Shown here in pieces: positions 21,775 to 31,650 of a stretch of 64,000 nt of DNA. The stretch covers positions 372,001 to 436,000 of the forward strand of contig JAJQJQ010000052.1 in assembly GCA_028622995.1 (NCBI GenBank). The letters run 5' to 3'. Both the position numbers and the translations under genes were made by a program. Every line of letters begins with the position of its first letter. Position 1 is the first letter of the stretch. A model generated the notes under the pieces. The model was not told the origin of the DNA, did not search any database, and saw only the letters and a program-made list of their open reading frames with translations. This DNA comes from Panagrolaimus kolymaensis (Eukaryota > Nematoda > Chromadorea > Rhabditida > Panagrolaimidae).

Positions 21775-21945
21775 GAACTGCAAATACAGTAATCGAACTG
21801 CAAATTAAGCCACGCCCCCTTTTCCCCTTCTCTTATTGGTGGATTGAAAGCCACGCCCCCTTTTTCCCCTTTTCTTATTGGTGGATTGAAAGCTCCGCCC
21901 CTTTTTTGCACAAAAAAAGACCGAACTGCAAATTAGGCCACGCCC
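21768..21945. repeat. GC-box / CCAAT-like tandem repeats
   Basis: About 44-nt units containing CCACGCCCCC, TTTCCCCTT and TCTTATTGGTGGATTGAAAG, two full copies and a partial third (CTCCGCCCC). They are bracketed by CCGAACTGCAAAT at 21774-21786 and again at 21921-21933. GC boxes and ATTGG resemble Sp1 and NF-Y sites, but no gene start follows closely on either strand. Confidence 0.6.
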
Positions 21946-22032
21946 GCAATGGCGTTAATGGGTGGCTCATACTACTTCTACTGCCATTTTTATTAATCAA
22001 GAATTTTTATATAAATATTTTATTCAGCCAAT

Positions 22033-22170
22033 ATGGATATTTCTGAAACAACCAAAGTATTGAGGAAATTAAACTTCTTTCAAAGCAGCAACAAAGAAAC
22101 TAATACTTTTGATTTTCCATCTTTGCCATATGTTTGTGAACGACCTCTTATTTTTGATTTCTTCGAATAA
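22033..22170 (+). pseudogene. 45-codon ORF, possible 5' remnant of an F-box-like gene
   Basis: ATG at 22033, stop at 22168-22170. The end of the peptide (FDFPSLPYVCERPLIFDFFE) vaguely resembles the start of an F-box or similar motif. It is probably a gene fragment at the edge of the duplicated block, and chance is possible. The same ORF is at 29224-29361. Copies 3 and 4 of the block begin inside it. Confidence 0.25.
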
Positions 22171-22343
22171 TATCAATTTCCAAGTAATTCGACACAAGCC
22201 TTGGCACCATACAAATCAGAAAAACAAAAGAAAATACAAAAACGATTGTTTAAAAAAATATTTATTATTAGAAACTCATTTGAATATTAATAATATTATT
22301 ACATACAAATACAAAAACGAAAAAATACAAATTCAATCTCCAA

Positions 22344-24467
22344 TCATTTTCGCTTCTTTTTCTTTTTGGAAGATTTTTCAATGATGACTATTTTGCTTTC
22401 GGTTGCGGCTGCTTCTTTTGATTGACCATTTGATTTTGAATTTGAGAGCTTTTCTTCTGAATTGTTTGGAGTTGAATTTGTATTAACGTGTTTGACATCG
22501 TAGAAACAATCAGAATTCATTGCAGATGCAGCTTCAATTGCGTTGGCTGGATACCCAAAAGCATTTCGTTCTTCGATGGATGAGTTACGCTTCCAAAATG
22601 GCAATTCACGACTAAAAATGGAATATGAAATTAGTTCATGTAACAATAAAACAAATAAACATACCGAAAAACGGCAAGAGCATGACGACGAACTTCATCA
22701 GCATTATTGAGTGAGAACCCAACAACGAGCAACAAAGCCATGGAATATTTCTGAAGATGTTCTTCGTCGACAGGAATGGAATGGCCAAATTCAAGTGCAA
22801 AACATGTGAATCGGATGTATTCAGGAGTGTCAGGTTGTTGAAGGTATGTTCGAGTTGGTTTTGACAATTTCATTGCTCTACCATCTTCGTTGAATTTAAG
22901 ACCATGTTCTTTTAGTTGTTCGATTGCTTTTCCTCTGAAAAAAAAGAAGAGATAAAGTTGTTATTGAATCCAAAAAATAAACATACACAAGTTGATTGAT
23001 AGTGATAAAGATGTCACCGACGTAGTTACAAAGGAGTGAGATTTCCACGCTGAGAAGCTTCTTCTTTGGATTTGGTTTGTAATCCCTAAAAAACAAAAGG
23101 TGACTTTAATTTTGTAAAAGCAAAATTTTACTTTGCCAATGATTCAGCCATTTTCTTTCCAATCAAGCCACTTCTTGCCATGGATTTATAGTGAGCTTCG
23201 TATGCCGTATTCTTGTTGAGGGATCTTTGAGATTCAACACTATCCTTGAATCGACCACGCATTCTGCTACCAGAGCTTCCAGATGTTGTTCTAAAAGGAT
23301 GTACCCATCGATTTTGTTGTTGTTTGAGTTTCTTTGGAGCTACATGTTCGACGATAGGTTCTTTAGACTCTGAAATAACAGGAGCAGGTAGAAAAGGCGG
23401 TGGAGGTTCTTCAGTGGCTTCAGTGGTTTCCTTTCTTGGCTTTGATTCAGTTGGTTTGATTTCCTTTGGAACTATCTTTGGATCTTCTTTTGTAACTTTA
23501 GGATGAAGAGCACCGAACTTCTTTACTGCTTCTTTCACTTTTTGAGGTTTCACTTCTTTTTTGTCAGGTTCCACTATTGCCACTTCTTTGACTTTTTCAG
23601 GAGCTTCTTCTTTGACAGACTTAATAACGACCACTTCTTTCAAATCTTGATTCAAAGCTTGTTTCTTCTTCTTGTTCGCTCTTTTTCTGTAACATACGAC
23701 GGCACTAAAATGTTTGATGTTATTAGAAGCATATACATAGAAAACATACACAACGATGATAATGATGATGATGACCACAACAGAAACAACGATGCAGACA
23801 ATCATAATAGTCGATCCATTGGAAGTTGAAGCTTCGGTTGACGATGAGAGAATGGAAGTTGAAGACGATGATGTTGTTGTTGTTGCAGGAGTCGCAGGGA
23901 CATATATCTTTGCATTGAGGATTGTAATTTGACATGATTCCGAAACTTGACGAACATCGATTGTTATGATGTTATCTTTATCAAAAACAGGATCACAGCT
24001 AGCAACTTGTCTACCACAATAAGATGATACACGTTTCTTCATTCGAGTAGAAACACCACAGTTCTTAAAATCCTCTCTAATGAATTGATTGGTAACGAAG
24101 AAAAGTTCATTCGGTGTTGTTGAAATCTTGAATCCACAATAGTTTGGTTGACAAAATTTTGCAGCATGTTCATTAATTGAGGCATTAGATTGATAACAAA
24201 AAAGAACGCTAAAAACAGAAGTAATTTTAAAGATAAAAATACGAAAAAAACTTACTCTCCGTAACAATTAGGGTAATCAACATGAACATCCAAAAAACCA
24301 TTTGTAAGAACCAATTGAACAATTCCAGGAGACTTGAGTTTTACAGCATTTCCAATTTGTTCCACATAAGGATTATCAACCATGAGTTTATTTGAATCAT
24401 CAGAAGAGAGAACCGATTGAGAATTCACGACGAAGAGAAAAACCAAGAACGATGAAGAAAAACGCAT
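22344..24467 (-). CDS. Type I membrane protein, copy 1
   Basis: Five exons: 24467-24256, 24208-23132, 23085-22987, 22934-22665 and 22611-22344, all phases closing to 641 aa. The start is set at MRFSSS, giving a typical signal peptide (about residues 1-24). An upstream ATG at 24560 would bury it. A Cys-rich ectodomain follows (eight or more Cys, including FCQPNYCGF and SSYCGRQVASC), then a Thr/Ser-rich stalk and a transmembrane helix at about 205-229. The cytoplasmic tail has Lys/Glu/Pro-rich repeats (VKEEAPEKVKE type) and then a better-structured segment (exons 3-5) ending in poly-Lys. I do not recognise the family. A 45-nt in-frame GTATGT...TTTTAG segment at the transmembrane boundary (about 23705-23750) may be an optional intron that would shorten the helix flank by 15 residues. 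A surface receptor-like role is inferred. Confidence 0.85.
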
Positions 24468-24794
24468 TTTTGCTTTCTTTCTGCGAATGACGACCGATTG
24501 CAAAAGTTTCAAAAAGTTGGAAATGAATGATTTTGAGCTTTTATATTTACTCATAGTCAATTTTGTAGCAGCAACAGCTTTGAATAATGCAAAAAATCAA
24601 TCAAAATTTGAATAAATAAAATGCAAATGAACTTTTTGAAAGAACGAAAAAAATGAATGTTAGCTAATTTTTCCCGCCAATTTTTTTCCTACGTGCATGG
24701 GAATCAAATGTGTTATTTTTTTTTCTTGATTACAGTATAATTTTTTCTTTGACGTTAATCATATATAAGGGATATGAAAGGTTAGTATTATTTG
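24468..24794. other. Upstream region of membrane-protein gene copy 1
   Basis: Contains the alternative upstream ATG (24560), AT-rich sequence, a TTCCCGCCAATTTTTTTCC stretch, and ATTACAGTATAA with CATATATAAGG (about 24732-24770), a plausible TATA-like promoter for neither gene in particular. It ends at the retrotransposon target site. Confidence 0.4.
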
Positions 24795-24799
24795 TGATT

Positions 24800-24981
24800 T
24801 GTTGCGGCGATCAGGACACCACAAACAGTATATTGAGATGAGAGAAAGAAATTAGACGACTGTTTTCCAAATACTTTATTCTTACACAATGAATCTTATT
24901 AATATTACAAAACAAATGACAATAAAGATATTATGCTAATTTTAGGTTAGAGAAATGAAGATGATCACGAGTGTCGTGACA
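24800..24981 (-). repeat. 3' LTR of Bel/Pao element
   Basis: 182 bp, identical to 28165-28346. On the minus strand it begins TGTCACGACACTCGTG, in which CACGA and TCGTG form a small hairpin. The sequence just upstream (GGGCCGGGAA on the minus strand) is a weak polypurine tract. Confidence 0.93.
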
Positions 24982-25344
24982 TTCCCGGCCCGCGATGAGA
25001 TGATTGATGGATCATAAAGTATATAGTTGAAATTGGATCATTAAAAGGATCATTCATCGAATTGAATTATAGTGGCATTATAAATAAGCAAGTTTGATCA
25101 TGTTGATTGAAGAAGAACATTGATAAGATCATAGAGTATATAAGTGATAATGTGTTGGAAGCAAATGAAAAGAAGAAGAATTACGATGTTGAGGTTAAAT
25201 GTTGATGAAATTGATAGTTGTTTGAGTTGAAAGTTGTTTGAGTTGAAAGTTGTTTGAGTTGAAAGTTGTTTGAGATGAAAGTTGTTTGAGATGAAAGTTG
25301 TTTGATGTTGTGATGATTTGAGTTTGGTTTGAGTTGTGATGATA
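24982..25344. other. Internal 3' region of retrotransposon with minisatellite
   Basis: Non-coding remainder between the Gag-protease stop and the 3' LTR. At about 25217-25305 it has 5.5 copies of a 16-bp unit (GTTGTTTGAGTTGAAA, later units with GAGATGAAA). This is where pol would be expected, and it is absent. Confidence 0.7.
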
Positions 25345-27660
25345 TTATAATGATGATGAACTTGGTGAAGATTCTTCTGATGGATGAATTTGTTTGAATG
25401 AGGTGGAGTAGGGCTCTTCGATGAGCTCCTCCCCTCCAGGATTTTGAGAAGAATCCAAAGCTTTTTCATTGGATAAATTATAACCGTTCAAAGAACTTTC
25501 TTCATTACGATTTACAGTGTTTTCATCCTTTTTCATTAAAGGTTTTCGAGTACTCGCATCTTTTTCATTTTCGTAAGTCGCTTTTGGACTTTGTGGAACT
25601 TTATCATAATTTTTTGTAAGCTTTTTTTGTTGGTTTAAATTATTTTCTTTAACTTTTTCAACAAATAAAGTATCAGGATTTATCCGATTTTTGGTGGAAC
25701 CTGTATCTTTTGTTTCATTGGAAGCTATTAATGGATCTTTTAAAACTGTGTCACCTTGTTGAATTTCGGTAAGATTTAGTTGATCTTTTGGAGTTTCATA
25801 TGATGGTTCTCTTAGTACCATAAATCCCAATGAATGTTTAAATGATAAAGCATTAATTTCATCGACGCTTTTTTCAGATAATAATAGTGACATTTTAGTA
25901 ATTGGTGGTAAATATCCTTTTGTTCTACGACTGCAATACATTTTTCCAACTTTGGAGTGAATGCAAGTTATGTCATTGTCTAATTTTTCAAAGTATTTAA
26001 TGAATTCAAAGAAATCATTTACACCAAAAAGAATATCAGGTGACTGTCGTTTTCTTTCGATAATTCCCGAATCAGATTTTTCAATGCTTTGAATATCTGT
26101 TGCAATTTTTGGTACAGTGTTCGCAAAAATGCTTTTTGGACCTTCATTTGTTTTAATGTTTATCATTACAAGGTGTGAATTGATTACCGAGGATTTTTCT
26201 CCACCAAAGGTTTGTGTTGTTATCCTTTCAACTTCGAGTGTTTTAAGGTTTAAACGTTTTGCTAAATTTTGCGTTATATAAGATTGACTTGCTCCTGAAT
26301 CAAAGAAAGCAATAGCTTTAGAAGTTTCATTTGTATCTGGGTTTGTTACTGTTACTTCCTTTGTAAGTAGTGTTCCATAAGTTTGTTTTAATGCAAGAAA
26401 TGCACTTGAACGATGTGGTTTACTTGTATCACTCGATTTACAAATTGACGAATGATGTGGTTCTTCACAAAACTTACATTTTACCTTCGAGTAACAATTA
26501 TTACTTTGATGGTTTTTACCAGTACATTTTAAACATTGATTTTTAAATTTCAATTGCTTTAATCTTTCTTCAACGGTTTTGAAGTTTGGACAAGTTGTCA
26601 TCCAATGATCGCCATCACAAAAGCCACATGGACGAAGTTTCTTTGAAATGTTTGTTTCCATAGGAACAAATGATGGCTTTGTATAACTGTTTTGTTGTTT
26701 AAAAACTGGTTCAGACTTTGGTTCATTTTCTTCAATGATTTCCGAAGTTAACGCAAATTCTTTCATCTTTTTTAAAAGTGTTTCGATTGTTGTATCTTTG
26801 TTTAATACTGACATAACAAGGAGTTTGTTCTTTTCCTTCTTGGGCATTTTTTCAATAATGTCAAGTTTCATCGATTCGTTATCGATTCCAACACCAAAAT
26901 TTTGTAATTGTCGACACATGTTGTTTATCGCATTAACCGTTGTTCGAATACTTTCAGCATTAGGTTGTGCTTGAGGTAGTGATCTAAGTTTACTTTGAAG
27001 CTGCTTTATAATTAAAGTTTTGTTGCCAAAACGATCTTGCAAAATTTCGATGATAGTATCATAATTTTCTTCTGAAATTGTGAAACCTTCGATTTCTTCA
27101 AGTGCACGACCTTCAAGTAATGATAAAAGTGAAATTAATTTTTCAACTTTTGGATAACTTTGATCATCAACGCTATGTTTAAAACGTTGCCAAAATGAGT
27201 TCCACTTCAAAAGGTCACCATTGTATTTAGGTATGTCCAGTAAAGGAACCTTGGAAAGAATAGAAATGTGCATCTTTGTATCACTTTCATTCATATTTTG
27301 TCTTGCAATTTCAATTGGCATAGTTATCTTTGTATACCCGTTGATTTTAACAATAGTATCACCAAGCTTTTCAATAAGATCATGATAATCAGGATTATCA
27401 AACCATGAATCATAAAGGGCTTGTTCCATTTCACGAGTGGTATTATCTTCACTATCTTCGATAACTTTGATCCAATCAACAAATTGATCGTCAATCTTTT
27501 TCAAATCTTTTTGAAGTTTAGCTTCATGAGCTGAGAATTCAACTTTTATCAAATTCGACCATGGTGGAGGATGATTTGTTAGAAATTCTTCATATGCAGC
27601 AAGATGAGTTAAAGCCCACTTTCGAGCTGACCCAAGATTGGTACGAATACGCGATGACAT
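25345..27660 (-). CDS. Bel/Pao Gag-protease polyprotein
   Basis: 771 aa in one ORF. The N-terminal third includes a DUF1759-like Gag segment around LPKYNG-type IPKYNGDLLKWNSFWQRF (residues ~145-290). Three zinc knuckles follow: CGFCDGDHWMTTC, CLKCTGKNHQSNNC and CKFCEEPHHSSIC. A DUF1758-type aspartic protease comes next, with active site FFDSGAS. These are hallmarks of Bel/Pao elements, which form cytoplasmic virus-like particles. The last about 170 residues are low-complexity, polar and Ser-rich, and the ORF stops before any reverse transcriptase. The intact long ORF suggests recent activity or selection, and the protein could still assemble particles. The natural ATG at 27658-27660 follows a leader of about 500 nt. 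Confidence 0.92.
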   Translation of the reverse strand: MSSRIRTNLGSARKWALTHLAAYEEFLTNHPPPWSNLIKVEFSAHEAKLQKDLKKIDDQFVDWIKVIEDSEDNTTREMEQALYDSWFDNPDYHDLIEKLGDTIVKINGYTKITMPIEIARQNMNESDTKMHISILSKVPLLDIPKYNGDLLKWNSFWQRFKHSVDDQSYPKVEKLISLLSLLEGRALEEIEGFTISEENYDTIIEILQDRFGNKTLIIKQLQSKLRSLPQAQPNAESIRTTVNAINNMCRQLQNFGVGIDNESMKLDIIEKMPKKEKNKLLVMSVLNKDTTIETLLKKMKEFALTSEIIEENEPKSEPVFKQQNSYTKPSFVPMETNISKKLRPCGFCDGDHWMTTCPNFKTVEERLKQLKFKNQCLKCTGKNHQSNNCYSKVKCKFCEEPHHSSICKSSDTSKPHRSSAFLALKQTYGTLLTKEVTVTNPDTNETSKAIAFFDSGASQSYITQNLAKRLNLKTLEVERITTQTFGGEKSSVINSHLVMINIKTNEGPKSIFANTVPKIATDIQSIEKSDSGIIERKRQSPDILFGVNDFFEFIKYFEKLDNDITCIHSKVGKMYCSRRTKGYLPPITKMSLLLSEKSVDEINALSFKHSLGFMVLREPSYETPKDQLNLTEIQQGDTVLKDPLIASNETKDTGSTKNRINPDTLFVEKVKENNLNQQKKLTKNYDKVPQSPKATYENEKDASTRKPLMKKDENTVNRNEESSLNGYNLSNEKALDSSQNPGGEELIEEPYSTSFKQIHPSEESSPSSSSL

Positions 27661-27940
27661 TTTACAAATCCTTTCTTTGAGATTTGAAATGTGTAAAAGA
27701 AAAATGCTTTAAATGATTGATTCAACTCTGTTGAAAACCAAATAAGTTTTTCAGAACGATGATCAAACAACAAAGTTGTGATTATGGTAAATTATAAACA
27801 AATCAGTTCTTTTAGATTTGAAACAATTGTACACGTTCGATAACAATAAACTTGAAATTCGCTGATTCCAGAGGTTTATTATGTGTTAAATGAAAGAGAT
27901 TCGATGAGTTAACACTATGGAAAATCAAAGAATGCGAAAA

Positions 27941-28075
27941 GAAGCCAAAAGGCGATGAAGATTATTAAGCCGAAAGGCGATAATATATGGGCCAAAAGGC
28001 GATAAAGAAGTAAAGAGCCGAAAGGCGATAGAAAGTCGAAAGACGATAAAATTGATATAGCACAAAGGCGATAGC
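27941..28075. repeat. Iterated AAGGCGAT motif in retrotransposon leader
   Basis: Six occurrences of an A/CAAAGGCGAT-type core (one AAGACGAT) spaced about 17-26 nt apart, several preceded by GCC or GCCG. On the coding (minus) strand it reads ATCGCCTTT with GGC. It lies in the 5' leader between the primer-binding site and the Gag start, where RNA packaging or dimerisation signals are normally found. Confidence 0.75.
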
Positions 28076-28146
28076 AAGTTAAACCCACAAACAAATCAGC
28101 ACTACCAGAAGCCCACTTGAAGTTGTACCAGATTTATTTGAGTTGA

Positions 28147-28164
28147 ACTGCCCAGAGGCACCAA
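28147..28164 (-). promoter_or_regulatory. Putative tRNA primer-binding site
   Basis: Immediately inside the 5' LTR the minus strand reads TTGGTGCCTCTGGGCAG. The TGG start complements a tRNA CCA end. I cannot assign the tRNA from sequence alone. Confidence 0.6.
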
Positions 28165-28346
28165 TGTTGCGGCGATCAGGACACCACAAACAGTATATTG
28201 AGATGAGAGAAAGAAATTAGACGACTGTTTTCCAAATACTTTATTCTTACACAATGAATCTTATTAATATTACAAAACAAATGACAATAAAGATATTATG
28301 CTAATTTTAGGTTAGAGAAATGAAGATGATCACGAGTGTCGTGACA
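28165..28346 (-). repeat. 5' LTR of Bel/Pao element
   Basis: Identical to 24800-24981. It is followed on the plus strand by the TGATT duplication and the rest of the interrupted membrane-protein block. Confidence 0.93.
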
Positions 28347-28351
28347 TGATT

Positions 28352-29165
28352 CATAGCTTCCTGCAACATTACCTGCTATTCCATTTACTTATTTTTTTAA
28401 AACTAATTTTGCTCGAAGCAAATTTAATGAAAGTTGTTAGAATGTGAAAAATTGTTGAGTCTACAGAAGTAATAAGTTTCAGGATATGGTTTGTAAGAAA
28501 GCTTATAAAAGAAAAGTATTGTATTATTTTTTATTGGTTAGTAAAAAAATTGAATTAGCGTTGATATCCTTCTTTTCTGTTTTGCTTGCATTTTGTTATT
28601 CCTTCTTTTTTTTTCTCGATAGCTCTGAATAATTTTGGCTTTCTAATGTAAAATTTTCTTGGACTAACGAACTACTGTAAAGCTTTTTTTCTTTACCTTT
28701 CTTCTTTTGCCATTTTCCTATTTCGCGCTTCTGCTGTTATCATTATTTTTCTCTTTCTTGCATCTTATTTATTTTTTTGTTGTTGGTAAATTTACGTCTA
28801 AATTCTTCTAGTAATGGGATAGCTGAAAATTTTTGTTTAATTTATCGAATTTCGTCGAGAAAGATTTCCCAACGATTTGTCGTAATAAAATCTTGCAATT
28901 ATGGTGTAATAATGATTTCTTTTTCTTTTCTGATTATATCTAATTAAATAAATGAGATAATGAATCTCGCTCAGCAAAAAATGACCTGAATATTCAATTT
29001 ATCCAATCAATAACTATGGATATTTTCTCTCAAGCTATAAAAAAGCCAAGCAGAAAGCCATCAACAAAAATATGGCTGCAACAAGGTCTCATTATGATTT
29101 TAAGCTTTTCCCAATAAATACTCAAAAAGCCAAGGTCAACTAAATATTCTAACTTTTTTTTTCAA
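28352..29165. other. Block tail and junction spacer
   Basis: 28352-28799 is the tail of block copy 1 (matches about 31980-32429). 28800-29165 is single-copy spacer before block copy 2 starts at about 29166. It is AT-rich and I see no gene. Confidence 0.5.
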
Positions 29166-29223
29166 TCTTCTACTGCCAATTTTATTAATCAAGAATTTTT
29201 ATATAAATATTTTATTCAGCCAA

Positions 29224-29361
29224 TATGGATATTTCTGAAACAACCAAAGTATTGAGGAAATTAAACTTCTTTCAAAGCAGCAACAAAGAAACTAATACTT
29301 TTGATTTTCCATCTTTGCCATATGTTTGTGAACGACCTCTTATTTTTGATTTCTTCGAATA
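29224..29361 (+). pseudogene. 45-codon ORF, copy 2
   Basis: Identical in frame to the ORF at 22033-22170, with the same doubtful F-box-like ending. Likely a remnant or chance ORF. Confidence 0.2.
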
Positions 29362-29535
29362 ATATCAATTTCCAAGTAATTCGACACAAGCCTTGGCACC
29401 ATACAAATCAGAAAAACAAAAGAAAATACAAAAACGATTGTTTAAAAAAATATTTATTATTAGAAACTCATTTGAATATTAATAATATTATTACATACAA
29501 ATACAAAAACGAAAAAATACAAATTCAATCTCCAA

Positions 29536-31650
29536 TCATTTTCGCTTCTTTTTCTTTTTGGAAGATTTTTCAATGATGACTATTTTGCTTTCGGTTGCGG
29601 CTGCTTCTTTTGATTGACCATTTGATTTTGAATTTGAGAGCTTTTCTTCTGAATTGTTTGGAGTTGAATTTGTATTAACGTGTTTGACATCGTAGAAACA
29701 ATCAGAATTCATTGCAGATGCAGCTTCAATTGCGTTGGCTGGATACCCAAAAGCATTTCGTTCTTCGATGGATGAGTTACGCTTCCAAAATGGCAATTCA
29801 CGACTAAAAATGGAATATGAAATTAGTTCATGTAACAATAAAACAAATAAACATACCGAAAAACGGCAAGAGCATGACGACGAACTTCATCAGCATTATT
29901 GAGTGAGAACCCAACAACGAGCAACAAAGCCATGGAATATTTCTGAAGATGTTCTTCGTCGACAGGAATGGAATGGCCAAATTCAAGTGCAAAACATGTG
30001 AATCGGATGTATTCAGGAGTGTCAGGTTGTTGAAGGTATGTTCGAGTTGGTTTTGACAATTTCATTGCTCTACCATCTTCGTTGAATTTAAGACCATGTT
30101 CTTTTAGTTGTTCGATTGCTTTTCCTCTGAAAAAAAAGAAGAGATAAAGTTGTTATTGAATCCAAAAAATAAACATACACAAGTTGATTGATAGTGATAA
30201 AGATGTCACCGACGTAGTTACAAAGGAGTGAGATTTCCACGCTGAGAAGCTTCTTCTTTGGATTTGGTTTGTAATCCCTAAAAAACAAAAGGTGACTTTA
30301 ATTTTGTAAAAGCAAAATTTTACTTTGCCAATGATTCAGCCATTTTCTTTCCAATCAAGCCACTTCTTGCCATGGATTTATAGTGAGCTTCGTATGCCGT
30401 ATTCTTGTTGAGGGATCTTTGAGATTCAACACTATCCTTGAATCGACCACGCATTCTGCTACCAGAGCTTCCAGATGTTGTTCTAAAAGGATGTACCCAT
30501 CGATTTTGTTGTTGTTTGAGTTTCTTTGGAGCTACATGTTCGACGATAGGTTCTTTAGACTCTGAAATAACAGGAGCAGGTAGAAAAGGCGGTGGAGGTT
30601 CTTCAGTGGTTTCCTTTCTTGGCTTTGATTCAGTTGGTTTGATTTCCTTTGGAACTATCTTTGGATCTTCTTTTGTAACTTTAGGATGAAGAGCACCGAA
30701 CTTCTTTACTGCTTCTTTCACTTTTTGAGGTTTCACTTCTTTTTTGTCAGGTTCCACTATTGCCACTTCTTTGACTTTTTCAGGAGCTTCTTCTTTGACA
30801 GACTTAATAACGACCACTTCTTTCAAATCTTGATTCAAAGCTTGTTTCTTCTTCTTGTTCGCTCTTTTTCTGTAACATACGACGGCACTAAAATGTTTGA
30901 TGTTATTAGAAGCATATACATAGAAAACATAAGCAACGATGATAATGATGATGATGACCACAACAGAAACAACGATGCAGACAATCATAATAGTCGATCC
31001 ATTGGAAGTTGAAGCTTCGGTTGACGATGAGAGAATGGAAGTTGAAGACGATGATGTTGTTGTTGTTGCAGGAGTCGCAGGGACATATATCTTTGCATTG
31101 AGGATTGTAATTTGACATGATTCCGAAACTTGACGAACATCGATTGTTATGATGTTATCTTTATCAAAAACAGGATCACAGCTAGCAACTTGTCTACCAC
31201 AATAAGATGATACACGTTTCTTCATTCGAGTAGAAACACCACAGTTCTTAAAATCCTCTCTAATGAATTGATTGGTAACGAAGAAAAGTTCATTCGGTGT
31301 TGTTGAAATCTTGAATCCACAATAGTTTGGTTGACAAAATTTTGCAGCATGTTCATTAATTGAGGCATTAGATTGATAACAAAAAAGAACGCTAAAAACA
31401 GAAGTAATTTTAAAGATAAAAATACGAAAAAAACTTACTCTCCGTAACAATTAGGGTAATCAACATGAACATCCAAAAAACCATTTGTAAGAACCAATTG
31501 AACAATTCCAGGAGACTTGAGTTTTACAGCATTTCCAATTTGTTCCACATAAGGATTATCAACCATGAGTTTATTTGAATCATCAGAAGAGAGAATCGAT
31601 TGAGAATTCACGACGAAGAGAAAAACCAAGAACGATGAAGAAAAACGCAT
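29536..31650 (-). CDS. Type I membrane protein, copy 2
   Basis: Exons 31650-31439, 31391-30324, 30277-30179, 30126-29857 and 29803-29536. About 638 aa, three residues shorter than copy 1 because of a 9-bp loss in the cytoplasmic Glu/Pro region near 30607. It is otherwise almost identical. One change matters: the GTATGT at the transmembrane boundary reads TTATGT here, removing the donor of the possible optional intron (and giving Ala for Val). Confidence 0.85.

Larger units (their letters stand above)
24800..28346 (-). mobile_element. Non-autonomous Bel/Pao LTR retrotransposon (Gag-protease only)
   Basis: Two identical 182-bp LTRs (24800-24981 and 28165-28346; on the minus strand TGTCAC...CAACA) are flanked by the 5-bp duplication TGATT at 24795-24799 and 28347-28351. 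The paralogous block at about 31980 shows the unoccupied site (TTTGTGATTCATAGC). The coding strand is minus. One Gag-protease ORF is present, with no reverse transcriptase, RNase H or integrase, so mobility must come from a related autonomous element. Identical LTRs imply a very recent insertion. Confidence 0.95.
21975..28799. repeat. Membrane-protein block, copy 1 (interrupted by LTR element)
   Basis: Direct duplicate of 29166-32429. Homology starts at CTTCTACTGCCA, runs through the membrane-protein gene to 24799, is interrupted by a retrotransposon, and resumes at about 28347 to end at AATTTACGTCT (28799). The two copies differ by only a few substitutions and a 9-bp coding indel. Confidence 0.95.

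Noticed and set aside
23503..23829. 108-codon plus-strand ORF (and equivalents in the other copies)
   Set aside because: It is antisense to the Lys/Glu-rich tail of the membrane protein; conservation follows the real gene.
25217..25305. CRISPR-like spacing of short repeats
   Set aside because: Units are contiguous 16-bp repeats without unique spacers, inside a eukaryotic retrotransposon.
25098..25469. 123-codon minus-strand ORF with repeats and a hydrophobic end, considered as an envelope-like gene
   Set aside because: Half of it translates the 16-bp minisatellite and it overlaps the Gag-protease end. It has no signal peptide or Cys pattern.
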